Positions 52,016 to 59,990 are shown, numbered from the stretch's first letter. The stretch: 64,000 nucleotides of DNA from Streptomyces sp. NRRL F-6492 (GCF_001280125.1 NZ_LGEG01000215.1:1-64000); one strand, 5' to 3'. Made by a program: numbers and translations. Notes: generated by a model not told the origin, from the sequence alone.

Positions 52016-52429
52016 ATGAACACCACGGTCAGCTGCGAGCTGCACCTGCGCCTCGTTGTGTCGAGCGAGTCCTCACTGCCTGTACCCGCGGGCCTGCGGT
52101 ATGACACGGCCGATCCGTATGCCGTGCACGCCACCTTCCACACCGGAGCCGAGGAGACGGTCGAGTGGGTCTTCGCCCGCGACCTTCTCGCCGAGGGGCT
52201 GCACCGGCCCACCGGCACGGGCGACGTCCGCGTCTGGCCATCCCGTAGTCACGGCCAGGGAGTCGTCTGCATCGCGCTGAGCTCCCCCGAGGGAGAAGCC
52301 CTGCTCGAGGCCCCGGCGAGGGCCCTGGAGTCGTTCCTGAAGAGGACCGACGCCGCCGTGCCACCGGGCACCGAGCACCGGCACTTCGACCTCGACACGG
52401 AGCTCTCCCACATCCTGGCCGACAGCTGA
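52016..52429 (+). CDS. ssgB: Sporulation cell-division protein SsgB
   Basis: 137-residue SsgA-like protein that, with SsgA, positions FtsZ at sporulation septa in aerial hyphae. The sequence MNTTVSCELHLRLVVSSESS, FHTGAEETVEWVFARDLL and HFDLDTELSHILADS is essentially the known Streptomyces SsgB, one of the most conserved proteins of the genus. ATG 52016 gives the expected N-terminus; a Shine-Dalgarno-like AAAGG is 13 nt away, so initiation is weak. Two stable hairpins follow. Confidence 0.98.
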   Translation: MNTTVSCELHLRLVVSSESSLPVPAGLRYDTADPYAVHATFHTGAEETVEWVFARDLLAEGLHRPTGTGDVRVWPSRSHGQGVVCIALSSPEGEALLEAPARALESFLKRTDAAVPPGTEHRHFDLDTELSHILADS

Positions 52430-52447
52430 GCCAGCCCGAGAGCCGCA

Positions 52448-52478
52448 CGGCGCCGTCCGACTCGGGGAGACGGCGCCG
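52448..52478 (+). terminator. ssgB terminator hairpin, first
   Basis: CGGCGCCGTC pairs with GACGGCGCCG (10 bp, 11-nt loop), starting 19 nt after the ssgB stop. Confidence 0.55.
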
Positions 52479-52504
52479 CGCGGGCAGCCACACAGGCACG
52501 TCAT

Positions 52505-52547
52505 CCGGCGCCCACCACCGCGCAGCCGGCGCGGTGGTGGGCGCCGG
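52505..52547. terminator. Very long hairpin between ssgB and the CGNR gene
   Basis: A perfect 19-bp GC stem (52505-52523 with 52529-52547) and a 5-nt AGCCG loop. Probably a second terminator for ssgB; it also sits 74 bp before the next start. Confidence 0.7.
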
Positions 52548-52620
52548 TGCCATGTCCGGACCGCGCTAAAGTCAGCGCCATTCCGCGGGCGCCCGCCCGC
52601 GGCCGGCCAGGGAGCGAATC

Positions 52621-53178
52621 GTGCTGATCCCTCACGACACCCGGATCGCCCTCGACACCGTCGTCGATCTGATGAACACCGCGCCCCAGGGCGACCGCCC
52701 CGACGCGCTCGCCGACCTCCGGGGCCTCCACGCCTTCGTGCACGCGCACAAGATCAGCGACGTGGGCGACCTCGGCACCGGCGACCTGCGGGCCGTGCGC
52801 CAGGTGCGCGAGAAGTTCGCGGCGGTCTTCTCCGCGCCCGAGGCCCGGATCGCGGCCCCCCTGATCAACCAGCTGGTGGCCGGCGCGGGCACCACCCCGC
52901 AGCTCACCGACCACGACGGCTACGACTGGCACGTGCACTACTTCGCGCCGGGCGCCTCGGTGGCGGACCACCTCGCGGCCGACTGCGGCATGGCCCTGGC
53001 GTTCATCGTCGTGGCGGGCGAGCAGGAGCGGCTGCGGCGCTGCGAGGCGCCGGACTGCGGCCGGGCCTTCGTCGACCTCTCCCGCAACCGCTCGCGCCGC
53101 TACTGCGACAGCCGGACCTGCGGCAACCGGCTGCACGTGGCCGCCTACCGGGCGCGCCGCAAGGAGGCGGCGGGCTGA
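52621..53178 (+). CDS. CGNR zinc-finger protein (ABATE domain)
   Basis: 185 residues. The N-terminal ABATE-type domain (1-135) is followed by a C-terminal zinc finger with Cys141, Cys146, Cys162 and Cys167, containing the CGNR signature (167-170) and a basic tail RARRKEA. Members are thought to be stress-related DNA-binding transcription regulators. GTG 52621 follows GGGAG by 6 nt. It stands alone downstream of ssgB. Confidence 0.9.
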   Translation: MLIPHDTRIALDTVVDLMNTAPQGDRPDALADLRGLHAFVHAHKISDVGDLGTGDLRAVRQVREKFAAVFSAPEARIAAPLINQLVAGAGTTPQLTDHDGYDWHVHYFAPGASVADHLAADCGMALAFIVVAGEQERLRRCEAPDCGRAFVDLSRNRSRRYCDSRTCGNRLHVAAYRARRKEAAG

Positions 53179-53210
53179 CGGCCCCGGTCCGGAGGATCAC
53201 GGCAGGGGGC

Positions 53211-53405
53211 TCACCGCACGAAGAGGTCGTTCACGGCGGCCACGAGCAGCAGACAGCCGATGACGCCGAGGAAGATCATCAGCGGCGGCTGGGAGAGCGC
53301 GTACAGACAGCCGCGCGCTTCTTCGCCGGGGGCGTCGGTGGGGGCGGGGACGGCGTCCCGCGAGGTATCCAGCATCTCGGGGGGATGATCGCGCACGCCG
53401 CGCAC
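53211..53405 (-). CDS. Small single-pass membrane protein
   Basis: 64 residues with a hydrophobic helix near the C-terminus (about 41-60, PLMIFLGVIGCLLLVAAV). The start is uncertain: GTG 53405 has GAGG 4 nt upstream, and ATG 53375 would give 54 residues starting MLDTSRDA. No family recognised. It converges with the CGNR gene. Confidence 0.6.
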   Translation of the reverse strand: MRGVRDHPPEMLDTSRDAVPAPTDAPGEEARGCLYALSQPPLMIFLGVIGCLLLVAAVNDLFVR

Positions 53406-53496
53406 CCGACCTCACGGAACACGCCTTCCGACCGGGGGGTTCACTCCTTCCCGTGGATCACCGAACCGGGACGGACAGCGGAATCGCCAGAAGCGG

Positions 53497-53916
53497 TCAG
53501 ATTCCGTGCTTCTTCAGAATCGCCTCGATGTCGCCGAAGTCGTCGCCCGCGGGCTCGGCGGCGGCCCGCGGCTTCCCCGTCACGGCCCGCGGGGCCGCCG
53601 GGGCGGCGGGAGCCGCGGCTCTCGGGTCGGCCTCCGCGACGGCGGGCCGCGCCCGGCCGGCCCGGCGCCGCTCGACGGCCCGGGTGGACAGGAAGAGCAC
53701 CCAGGCCAGGCCGAGCAGGCCGAAGCCGGCCCAGGCCACCGGGCTGAACGCCGTGCCCGCGATCCAGGCGACGGCCCCCGTCATCACCAGGCCGAGGGGC
53801 ACCAGCGCGTAGGCGGCGATCCGGGCGGCGGACAGGAAGCGCTTCCGGTACGCCGCGATCGCGGCGATGCCCAGGCCCGCCGCGGACACCGCAGAACAGA
53901 TGGTCTCGGCGAGCAT
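53497..53916 (-). CDS. Membrane protein with a SHOCT-like C-terminus
   Basis: 139 residues with three hydrophobic helices (about 5-20, 33-53, 58-78) and an Ala/Pro/Arg tail ending DDFGDIEAILKKHGI, a motif often seen at the end of actinobacterial membrane proteins. Function unknown. ATG 53916 has GGAGGA 4 nt upstream. Confidence 0.8.
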   Translation of the reverse strand: MLAETICSAVSAAGLGIAAIAAYRKRFLSAARIAAYALVPLGLVMTGAVAWIAGTAFSPVAWAGFGLLGLAWVLFLSTRAVERRRAGRARPAVAEADPRAAAPAAPAAPRAVTGKPRAAAEPAGDDFGDIEAILKKHGI

Positions 53917-54123
53917 GCGGTCCTCCAGGTCCCCGGGTGATACGTCCCTTCCATCCTGCACCCGCGCCTCCGCCCGGGGCCATGTCCCCGGCCCGGTCTC
54001 AGGGAGATCTCCGGGTCGTCCCGGCCGGGATCTCCTCCCCGGGCCCCGGTGGGCCTCCCCGAACGCCGGCCGAGGTCCCGGGCGCCGGTGGGCCCCCGGG
54101 CCCCGGTGAGGGAGACTGCTGGC

Positions 54124-54639
54124 ATGAGCGACTCCACCACCGCCCCCGTCTCCCCCGTCGTCCTGGAGGCGTGGTTCGACCTCCAGTGCCCCGACTGCCT
54201 CCGGGCCCTCGACGACGTCCGCGCGCTCCGCGAGGAGTACGGCGACCGGCTCGACGTGCAGCTGCGCCACTTCCCGCTGGCGAAGCACAAGCACGCGTAC
54301 GCCGCCGCCCAGGCCGCCGAGGAGGCCCTCGCCCAGGGCAAGGGCTGGCCGTACGCGGAGGCGCTGCTCACCAGGACCGCCGAGCTCGGCGAGCGGGGCG
54401 AGCCGGTCCTCCTGGAACTGGCGGCCGAACTGGGGCTGGACGCCGAGGAGTTCGACACCGCCCTGATCGACGGCCGGCACCTGCTGACCGTCGACGCGGA
54501 CGAGGCCGAGGGCAAGGCGATCAAGGTCACCGGCACGCCGACCTACGTCATCGGCGGCGAGCGCCTGGACGGCGGCCGGAGCCAGGAGGGCCTGCGGGAG
54601 CGGATCGGGGCGATCGCCGACCGCCTCCTGGACGCCTGA
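54124..54639 (+). CDS. DsbA/FrnE-like thioredoxin-fold oxidoreductase
   Basis: 171 residues with a CPDC active site (22-25) in EAWFDLQCPDCLRAL, a helical insertion (about 60-120), and a cis-Pro loop GTPTYVIGG. No signal peptide is present, so it acts in the cytosol or has a non-secreted role. ATG 54124 follows GAGGGAG by 9 nt. It could pair functionally with the VKOR only if exported, which the sequence does not support. Confidence 0.9.
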   Translation: MSDSTTAPVSPVVLEAWFDLQCPDCLRALDDVRALREEYGDRLDVQLRHFPLAKHKHAYAAAQAAEEALAQGKGWPYAEALLTRTAELGERGEPVLLELAAELGLDAEEFDTALIDGRHLLTVDADEAEGKAIKVTGTPTYVIGGERLDGGRSQEGLRERIGAIADRLLDA

Positions 54640-54680
54640 CCGCCGGACACCCGACCGCTCCCGGACGCCCGACCGCCCCG

Positions 54681-55520
54681 CTACAGCAGCGTCTTGGCGC
54701 TGTTGACGTGGGTCGTGCGGTAGCCGAGCGACTCGTAGAGCCGGACCGCCGGGGTGTTGTCCGTGAAGACGTGCAGCCCGAGCAGGGTCTCCCCGGCCTC
54801 CCGCGCGACCCGCTCGGCGAGCAGCATGAGCGCCCGCCCGTAGCCGTGCCCGCGCTGCTCCTCGTACACCTCGACGTCGTACACGTAGGCCGCCCACCGC
54901 CCCGGTTCGAGCTCGACCCGACCGGTCCACAGGAAGCCGGCGGACCGGCCGTCCCGGACGAGCACGTGGATCGCGGTGCCGGGGGTGGCGAGCCCTTCGG
55001 GCAGGAGGGTGCGGTGGCTGTTCTCGGCCTTCGCGCGCGCCTGCTCCTCGGGGACGCCCCGCTCGGTCCAGCTCCGCGCGAAGGCCTCCCTGGCCCGCGC
55101 CTCCCACTCCTCGTACTCGGCGCCGGTCATCGGCCGGACCTCGACGCCCTCCGGCAGTGCGGGCGGGACGGCGGGCAGTTCCTTGACCATGTTCCGGCTG
55201 CGCTCGACGTAGCCGAGCGAGCGGACCATGCGCAGGGCGGGCGCGGCGTCGGCGGGCACCGACGTCCGCACCTGGACGCAGCCCCAGCCCCGCAGCACCT
55301 CCTCGGAGGCGAGCGCGGCGACCGTGCCCCGGCCCCTCCCCCGGTCCGGCTCGTCGATGCGGAGGTCCTCGACCACTCCCGAGGCGGCGCCGAAGCCGGG
55401 GTCGGTGGCGAGGTGGACGGAGCCCACGCGACGGCTGTTCACGCACACGTCGTAGGTGCGGGAACGGCCGCCGCCGGGCAGCTGCTGAAGCGGCTCGACC
55501 GGCCGCAGGGTGGTGGTCAT
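54681..55520 (-). CDS. GNAT-family N-acetyltransferase (double GNAT)
   Basis: 279 residues with an N-terminal degenerate GNAT-like half (about 1-120) and a C-terminal GNAT domain: motif A YDVEVYEEQRGHGYGRALM and motif B LHVFTDNTPAVRLYESLGY. Substrate unknown. The start is uncertain: ATG 55520 is used, with ATG 55556 as an alternative; neither has a good ribosome-binding site, so the message may be leaderless. Confidence 0.88.
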   Translation of the reverse strand: MTTTLRPVEPLQQLPGGGRSRTYDVCVNSRRVGSVHLATDPGFGAASGVVEDLRIDEPDRGRGRGTVAALASEEVLRGWGCVQVRTSVPADAAPALRMVRSLGYVERSRNMVKELPAVPPALPEGVEVRPMTGAEYEEWEARAREAFARSWTERGVPEEQARAKAENSHRTLLPEGLATPGTAIHVLVRDGRSAGFLWTGRVELEPGRWAAYVYDVEVYEEQRGHGYGRALMLLAERVAREAGETLLGLHVFTDNTPAVRLYESLGYRTTHVNSAKTLL

Positions 55521-55583
55521 CAGAGGTGTTCTACCCACCCCGAGGCCGTCCGTCATCGGGTTTTGCGGCGGGACGGCGCCCGC

Positions 55584-56414
55584 TTAGCCGAGACCCGGGT
55601 CCCGGTCGCGGGCCGCGTGCTCGTCGAAGGTCCGCATGGCCTTGGCGGTGACCGGGCCGGGCGCGGGCGACAGTTCGCGCCCGTCGACCCGGTGCACGGC
55701 CTGCACGTCGCGGAGGGTCGAGGTCAGGAAGACCTCGTCGGCGCTCTCCAGGACGTCCAGCGGCAGATCGGCCTCCTCCGCGCCGGTCCACCGCACGGCG
55801 AGGGCGCGGGTGATGCCCGCGAGGCAGCCGGAGGAGACGGGCGGGGTGAGGATCCGGCCGTCGACCACGACGAAGACGTTGGAGCCGGTGCCCTCGCAGA
55901 GCCGCCCCGCCGTGTTGGCGAAGAGCGCCTCGGACGCCCCGTGTTCGCGCGCCCTGGCGAGGGCGACGACGTTCTCGGCGTACGAGGTGGTCTTGAGGCC
56001 GGTGAGGGCGCCGCGCTCGTTGCGGGTCCAGGGCACGGTGATCACGGCGGTGGAGTCGGGGCGGCGGCCGGTCTCGCCGAGGGCGACGACGAGGCTGGCG
56101 CCGGAGTCGCCGCGCTCCGAGCCGAGCGGGGAGAGACCGCCGGTGTACGTGATGCGGAGCCGGCCGAGCTCCATCGGGTTGGCCTCCAGGACGGCGGCGC
56201 AGGCGCGGCGGACCTCGTCGAGGTCCGGGTCGGGCAGGCCGAGGCCCCGGGCCGAGCGGGCGAGGCGCTCCAGGTGGAGGGTGAGGGCGAACGTCCCGCC
56301 GCGCTCCGCCTTGACCGTCTCGAAGACGCCGTCGCCGACGGTCAGTCCATGGTCCAGTACGGAGACCCGGGCGGTCTCCGCGTCGTGCAGCCCGCCGTTG
56401 ACCCAGAGTTTCAT
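55584..56414 (-). CDS. pabC: Class IV aminotransferase, probable aminodeoxychorismate lyase
   Basis: 276-residue PLP enzyme. Fold-type IV features: VSVLDHGLTVGDGVFET near the N-terminus, the PLP Lys in LKTTSYAENV, and NVFVVVDGRILTPP-SSGCLAGITR. Next to a PabB-type chorismate-binding enzyme, this is best read as the lyase giving p-aminobenzoate for folate. It could also act as a branched-chain or D-amino acid aminotransferase. ATG 56414 overlaps the pabB stop (ATGA). Confidence 0.85.
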   Translation of the reverse strand: MKLWVNGGLHDAETARVSVLDHGLTVGDGVFETVKAERGGTFALTLHLERLARSARGLGLPDPDLDEVRRACAAVLEANPMELGRLRITYTGGLSPLGSERGDSGASLVVALGETGRRPDSTAVITVPWTRNERGALTGLKTTSYAENVVALARAREHGASEALFANTAGRLCEGTGSNVFVVVDGRILTPPVSSGCLAGITRALAVRWTGAEEADLPLDVLESADEVFLTSTLRDVQAVHRVDGRELSPAPGPVTAKAMRTFDEHAARDRDPGLG

Positions 56415-57478
56415 CGAGAAATGGCCTTTCCGGTCGCCTCGGGGGCGCCTGGTTCGTAGGTGCCCGACGCTATCGCGACCAGCCGGGACGCCTTCAGTTC
56501 GGTCTCCTCCCACTCGCGCTCGGGATCGGAGCCCCAGGTGATCCCGGCGCCGGTGCCGAAGCGCAGCACGCCCTCGGGGCGGTCGATCCAGAAGGTGCGT
56601 ATGCCGACGGCCAGCTCGCCGGTGCCCGCGTCGGCGTCGACCCAGCCGACGCCCCCGCAGTAGGGGCCCCGGGGCGCGGTCTCCAGGGCCTCGATGATCC
56701 GCAGCGCGCTGGACTTGGGGGCGCCCGTGACCGAGCCGGGCGGGAAGGTGGCGGCGAGCAGGCCGGGCCAGCCGGCGTCCTCGCGCAGCAGGCCGGTGAC
56801 CGTGGAGACGAGGTGGACCAGGCCGGGGTGCTCCTCGACCGCGCAGAGGGCGGGGACGGCGACGGAGCCGGTCTCGCTGACGCGTCCCAGGTCGTTGCGG
56901 ACCAGGTCGACGATCATCACGTTCTCCGCGTGGTCCTTGGGGAGGAGGTCGGCGGCGGTGCGGCCGGTGCCCTTGATGGGGCCCGAGGAGACCAGGGCGC
57001 CCTCCCTGCGCAGGTAGAGCTCGGGGGAGGCGGTGGCGATCTCCACGCCGTGGGCGGGCAGGCGGATCGTTCCGGCGTACGGGGCGGGGTTGCCGCGGGC
57101 GAGGAGCGCGGTGAGGGCGTCCACGTCGGCGGCGGCCGGGTCCGGCAGCGGCGCGGTCAGCACCCGGCAGAGGTTCGCCTGGTAGACCTCGCCGCGCGCG
57201 ATGTGCTCCCGCACGCGCCGTACGCCCGCGGTGTACGCGGCGCGGTCGAGGGAGGACGTCCAGGCGCCGGCGGCGGGCCCGCGCCAGGCGCCCGGCACGG
57301 GCGGGGGCACCGGGTCCGGCCGCACGTCGCCGAAGCGGGCGCAGGTCAGGCGGCCCTCGAAGTCCGCGCAGACGGCCCAGAAGCCGGTGGAGTCCAGGGC
57401 CTCGGGGTCGTGGGTGACGTCCCGGAGGTCGGTGGCGACGAGGCCGCCGAAACGGGCCAGGGGAGCGAGGTCGTACAC
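56411..57478 (-). CDS. pabB: Aminodeoxychorismate synthase component I (PabB-type)
   Basis: 355-residue chorismate-binding enzyme; it retains PIKGT (the Lys is typical of PabB, while anthranilate synthase has PIAGT), MIVDLVRNDLGRV, and TFPPGSVTGAPK. It converts chorismate and ammonia to aminodeoxychorismate, then PabC releases pABA. No glutaminase domain is present here, so a PabA partner is expected elsewhere. The GTG start at 57478 has a poor Shine-Dalgarno. It is divergent from the tRNA cluster. Confidence 0.9.
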   Translation of the reverse strand: MYDLAPLARFGGLVATDLRDVTHDPEALDSTGFWAVCADFEGRLTCARFGDVRPDPVPPPVPGAWRGPAAGAWTSSLDRAAYTAGVRRVREHIARGEVYQANLCRVLTAPLPDPAAADVDALTALLARGNPAPYAGTIRLPAHGVEIATASPELYLRREGALVSSGPIKGTGRTAADLLPKDHAENVMIVDLVRNDLGRVSETGSVAVPALCAVEEHPGLVHLVSTVTGLLREDAGWPGLLAATFPPGSVTGAPKSSALRIIEALETAPRGPYCGGVGWVDADAGTGELAVGIRTFWIDRPEGVLRFGTGAGITWGSDPEREWEETELKASRLVAIASGTYEPGAPEATGKAISR

Positions 57479-57663
57479 GCGTCGAGTCTAGGTCGGGCGG
57501 GACGGGGGCACCGGGCCGCGTGCGCCGGGGGCTCCGCGCGACCCGGGGAACACGGCGAGTGAACGCCGCGCTAACCCTCCGGGGGCCCGAGCGGGGGCCG
57601 GGCCGGGGGGCGCCGCCGGTGCCCCGGTCGGTCCGCAGGTCAGCACGCTGCGGAAACGCGTTT

Positions 57664-57691
57664 TTGTACTGGCCCGGGAATCCGCTAGAGT
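57664..57691 (+). promoter_or_regulatory. Promoter of the tRNA cluster
   Basis: TTGTAC (57664-57669), a 16-nt spacer and TAGAGT (57686-57691), preceded by T-rich sequence. The transcript would begin about 36 nt before tRNA-Gly. Confidence 0.6.
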
Positions 57692-57733
57692 TCAACACGT
57701 CGCCGGGACGCGCAAGCGGAACGGAACCGACAA

Positions 57734-57806
57734 GCGGACGTGGCTCAGTTGGTAGAGCATCACCTTGCCAAGGTGAGGGTCGCGAGTTCGAATCTCGTCG
57801 TCCGCT
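57734..57806 (+). tRNA. tRNA-Gly (anticodon GCC)
   Basis: 73 nt with acceptor GCGGACG/CGTCCGC, anticodon loop TTGCCAA, and T loop TTCGAAT. Discriminator T; CCA is not encoded. First gene of the cluster. Confidence 0.97.
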
Positions 57807-57845
57807 CGATGTGGGGGATCTTCCCGAACCCCCGTATTCACTCCT

Positions 57846-57916
57846 GGTGGAGTGGCCGAGAGGCGAGGCAACGGCCTGCAAAGCCGTCTACACGGGTTCA
57901 AATCCCGTCTCCACCT
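57846..57916 (+). tRNA. tRNA-Cys (anticodon GCA)
   Basis: 71 nt with acceptor GGTGGAG/CTCCACC, anticodon loop CTGCAAA, discriminator T as expected for Cys, followed by an encoded CCA (57917-57919). Confidence 0.97.
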
Positions 57917-57920
57917 CCAA

Positions 57921-57992
57921 GGACGATTAGCTCAGCGGGAGAGCGCTTCCCTGACACGGAAGAGGTCACTGGTTCAATCCCAGTATCGTCCA
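57921..57992 (+). tRNA. tRNA-Val (anticodon GAC), copy 1
   Basis: 72 nt, acceptor GGACGAT/ATCGTCC, anticodon loop CTGACAC. Identical to the next two copies outside the acceptor stem. Confidence 0.97.
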
Positions 57993-58026
57993 CTGGACCT
58001 TCGGGTCCCGGATCTCCGGATCCCCC

Positions 58027-58098
58027 GCGCGATTAGCTCAGCGGGAGAGCGCTTCCCTGACACGGAAGAGGTCACTGGTTCAATCCCAGTATCGCGCA
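58027..58098 (+). tRNA. tRNA-Val (anticodon GAC), copy 2
   Basis: 72 nt, acceptor GCGCGAT/ATCGCGC. The body is the same as copy 1; the second and third acceptor pairs differ in a compensated way. Confidence 0.97.
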
Positions 58099-58136
58099 CG
58101 CAGTACGACCGCCTTCGGGTAGGTTGTGCACACCCC

Positions 58137-58208
58137 GCGCGATTAGCTCAGCGGGAGAGCGCTTCCCTGACACGGAAGAGGTCACTGGTTCAATCCCAGT
58201 ATCGCGCA
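58137..58208 (+). tRNA. tRNA-Val (anticodon GAC), copy 3
   Basis: 72 nt, identical to copy 2. CCA follows at 58209-58211. The cluster terminator begins 8 nt later. Confidence 0.97.
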
Positions 58209-58215
58209 CCACAGC

Positions 58216-58254
58216 AAGAAGCCCCCGGCCGCACTTCGCGGCCGGGGGCTTCTT
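58216..58254. terminator. Strong terminator of the tRNA cluster
   Basis: A perfect 17-bp stem with AAGAA/TTCTT at the base (58216-58232 with 58238-58254) and an ACTTC loop, ending in TTCTTCG. The best intrinsic-type terminator in the window; it also faces the zinc-ribbon gene. Confidence 0.9.
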
Positions 58255-58266
58255 CGTGCCGGTTCC

Positions 58267-58560
58267 TCAGGAGGAGAAGAGCATCCGTCCGAAGCCGCGC
58301 TGGCGGTAGTGACCGCCGCCGTGGTGGCCGCCGTGGTGCGGGGCGCCCCAGGCGGGCGCGGCGGGAGCGGGCTGCGCCGGGTAGGCCTGGGGGGCGGGCG
58401 GCGCCGGCGGGGCCTGCTGGACCCACTGGGACTCCAGCCGGGTCAGGGCCTCCAGCTCGCCGTAGTCCAGGAATATGCCCCGGCAGCCGCTGCACTGCTC
58501 GATCTGGACGCCGTTGCGGTTGTACGTGTGCATGGCCGCATGACACTTGGGACACTGCAT
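58267..58560 (-). CDS. TFIIB-type zinc-ribbon protein
   Basis: 97 residues with an N-terminal zinc ribbon Cys3, Cys6, Cys23, Cys26 (MQCPKCHAAM...EQCSGCRGIF) and a Pro/Ala/Gln-rich linker; the C-terminus is His/Gly-rich (HHGGHHGGGHYRQRG), a possible metal-binding tail. Function unknown. ATG 58560 has GGGAG 11 nt upstream. Confidence 0.88.
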   Translation of the reverse strand: MQCPKCHAAMHTYNRNGVQIEQCSGCRGIFLDYGELEALTRLESQWVQQAPPAPPAPQAYPAQPAPAAPAWGAPHHGGHHGGGHYRQRGFGRMLFSS

Positions 58561-58627
58561 GCTCGGCTCAACTCCCTGACATTGCCGTTCGAATGGTGGC
58601 CTCACCTTACGTGGACGCCGAAAGTGC

Positions 58628-59599
58628 CTACCCGGTTCGATGTCCGGCGATGCGGGCACAGGTGTCGATCATCACCTCCTCGACCTCGTCGAGCGGCCTG
58701 CGTTCGGCCGTGGACTTCGTGAGGGCCAGGGCGGCGGTCTGCACCGTCAGGGCCCGGGCCGGCACGTCGAGCCGGATCCAGGGATCGGCGCCCACCGCCG
58801 GACCGCCCGCCTCCCGGTACGCGTCGAGGAAGCGGGACCAGACCTCCGGGGGCAGGATGCCGGCGGCGAACCAGGCGGCCGGGCGGGCCAGGTCCCAGGC
58901 GGGATCCCCCGGGCCGAGGTCGTCGACGTCGATGAGCCGCCAGGACGGAGGGCCGGACGCGGGCCGGGCGAGCCGGACCAGCTGGCCCAGGTGGAAGTCG
59001 CCGTGGCAGAGCAGCCGGGGGGCGTCCGGGTGCTCCGCGGGGACCGTCCGCCAGGCGGCGAGGACGGTGGCCGCGGCCGGGTGGTCCGGCGCCGCCCGGC
59101 GCATCCGGTCCACGGCGAGCGCCGCCTTGAGCGGGGCCCGCATCGCCGGGAGGCCGTCCGCGACGCCGGGCGGGAGCGGAGTGCGGTGGAGCAGGGCGAG
59201 GAGCCGCGCCGACTCCTCCCACGGAGCGGCGTCGGGGTCCCCCGGGTCCACGGGCGGACCGTACGGCCAGACGGTGACCGGCCGCCCGCCGAGCGCGTCC
59301 GGAGCGGCCGGCGGCAGCGGGAGCGGCGGCAGGAGGACGCCGGCGACGTCCGGGCGGGCGGCCAGCGCGAGCCGTGCGCGGTGCGCCCCGGGGTCGGTGT
59401 CGGGGGCGTGCGCCTTCACCACGAGCGCCCCGTGGCGGACGACGGTCCCGTCCTCCCGGTCCGCGAGCACTCCGACGAGACCGTCGTCCGCGCAGCCGCA
59501 GGGGGCGTCCCCCGACGGGTGGGCGGCGGCGCGGGCCAGGGCGGCGAGACGGTCGATCGGCGCGCCCGGAGCGGGCGTGGGCTGGGCGTCGGAAGTCAC
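58628..59599 (-). CDS. Aminoglycoside phosphotransferase-family kinase
   Basis: 323-residue APH/choline-kinase-fold protein: catalytic loop CHGDFHLGQL, metal-binding DVDDLGPGDPAWDLARP. The early part lacks a convincing Gly-rich loop. Substrates are unknown; it need not be a resistance gene. GTG 59599 gives TSDAQPTPAPG; longer frames upstream look non-coding. Confidence 0.87.
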   Translation of the reverse strand: MTSDAQPTPAPGAPIDRLAALARAAAHPSGDAPCGCADDGLVGVLADREDGTVVRHGALVVKAHAPDTDPGAHRARLALAARPDVAGVLLPPLPLPPAAPDALGGRPVTVWPYGPPVDPGDPDAAPWEESARLLALLHRTPLPPGVADGLPAMRAPLKAALAVDRMRRAAPDHPAAATVLAAWRTVPAEHPDAPRLLCHGDFHLGQLVRLARPASGPPSWRLIDVDDLGPGDPAWDLARPAAWFAAGILPPEVWSRFLDAYREAGGPAVGADPWIRLDVPARALTVQTAALALTKSTAERRPLDEVEEVMIDTCARIAGHRTG

Positions 59600-59704
59600 G
59601 CGGGGAGCGTACGGGGTGGGGAGCGCAGGGGTGCGGGGCCGGGGGCCTCTGTGCGGGGGGGGCGGGGCGGGAGGCCCGGTGCGCCGAGGCCCGGGAACGC
59701 GCGA

Positions 59705-59734
59705 GGGCCGGTCGGCTCCCCAGCCGACCGGCCC
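59705..59734 (-). terminator. Hairpin after the 55-aa membrane protein gene
   Basis: A perfect 13-bp stem GGGCCGGTCGGCT with its complement (59722-59734) and a CCCC loop. It lies about 90 nt downstream of the 55-aa gene and upstream of the kinase-family gene. Confidence 0.55.
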
Positions 59735-59822
59735 CACGCTGCCGTCCGTCGCACCCCCGTCCCCACGGGGCTGATGGCCGGATGTCCCGACCCGGGCCGC
59801 TCTCCCGGGTCCGGGGCGCCGC

Positions 59823-59990
59823 TCAGCGCCCCAGCATCACGCCCACGGACGACGCCTGTGTGACCACCGCTTCCCAGCCGCCGAAGGCGACCACGAGCAG
59901 GGCCGCGAGAGGAAGAACCATGGCGGTCGCCACCAAGGGGTGACGGCGGCCCGAAGGCGGGCTGGTCGTCCGCGGTGCCGTGTAGGCCAT
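59823..59990 (-). CDS. Small hydrophobic membrane protein (55 aa)
   Basis: Translated by hand from the minus strand: it starts MAYTAPRTTSPPSGRRHPLV, has a hydrophobic helix (about 20-38, VATAMVLPLAALLVVAFGG), and ends VVTQASSVGVMLGR. ATG 59990 is preceded by GAGAGG at 4 nt; the stop TGA is at 59823-59825. The sequence falls in the gap between annotated-size genes and has Streptomyces-like codon use. No family recognised; small size makes it less certain. Confidence 0.68.
   Translation of the reverse strand: MAYTAPRTTSPPSGRRHPLVATAMVLPLAALLVVAFGGWEAVVTQASSVGVMLGR

Noticed and set aside
48209..58208. Integrated element using a tRNA attachment site
   Set aside because: Seven tRNA genes lie in the region, but there is no integrase, excisionase or replication gene and no direct repeat of a tRNA 3' end beyond the paired tRNA-Val genes themselves.
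58628..59599. Aminoglycoside resistance gene
   Set aside because: The kinase-like fold is right, but APH-family proteins are abundant in Streptomyces with other substrates, and there is no resistance or antibiotic-cluster context.
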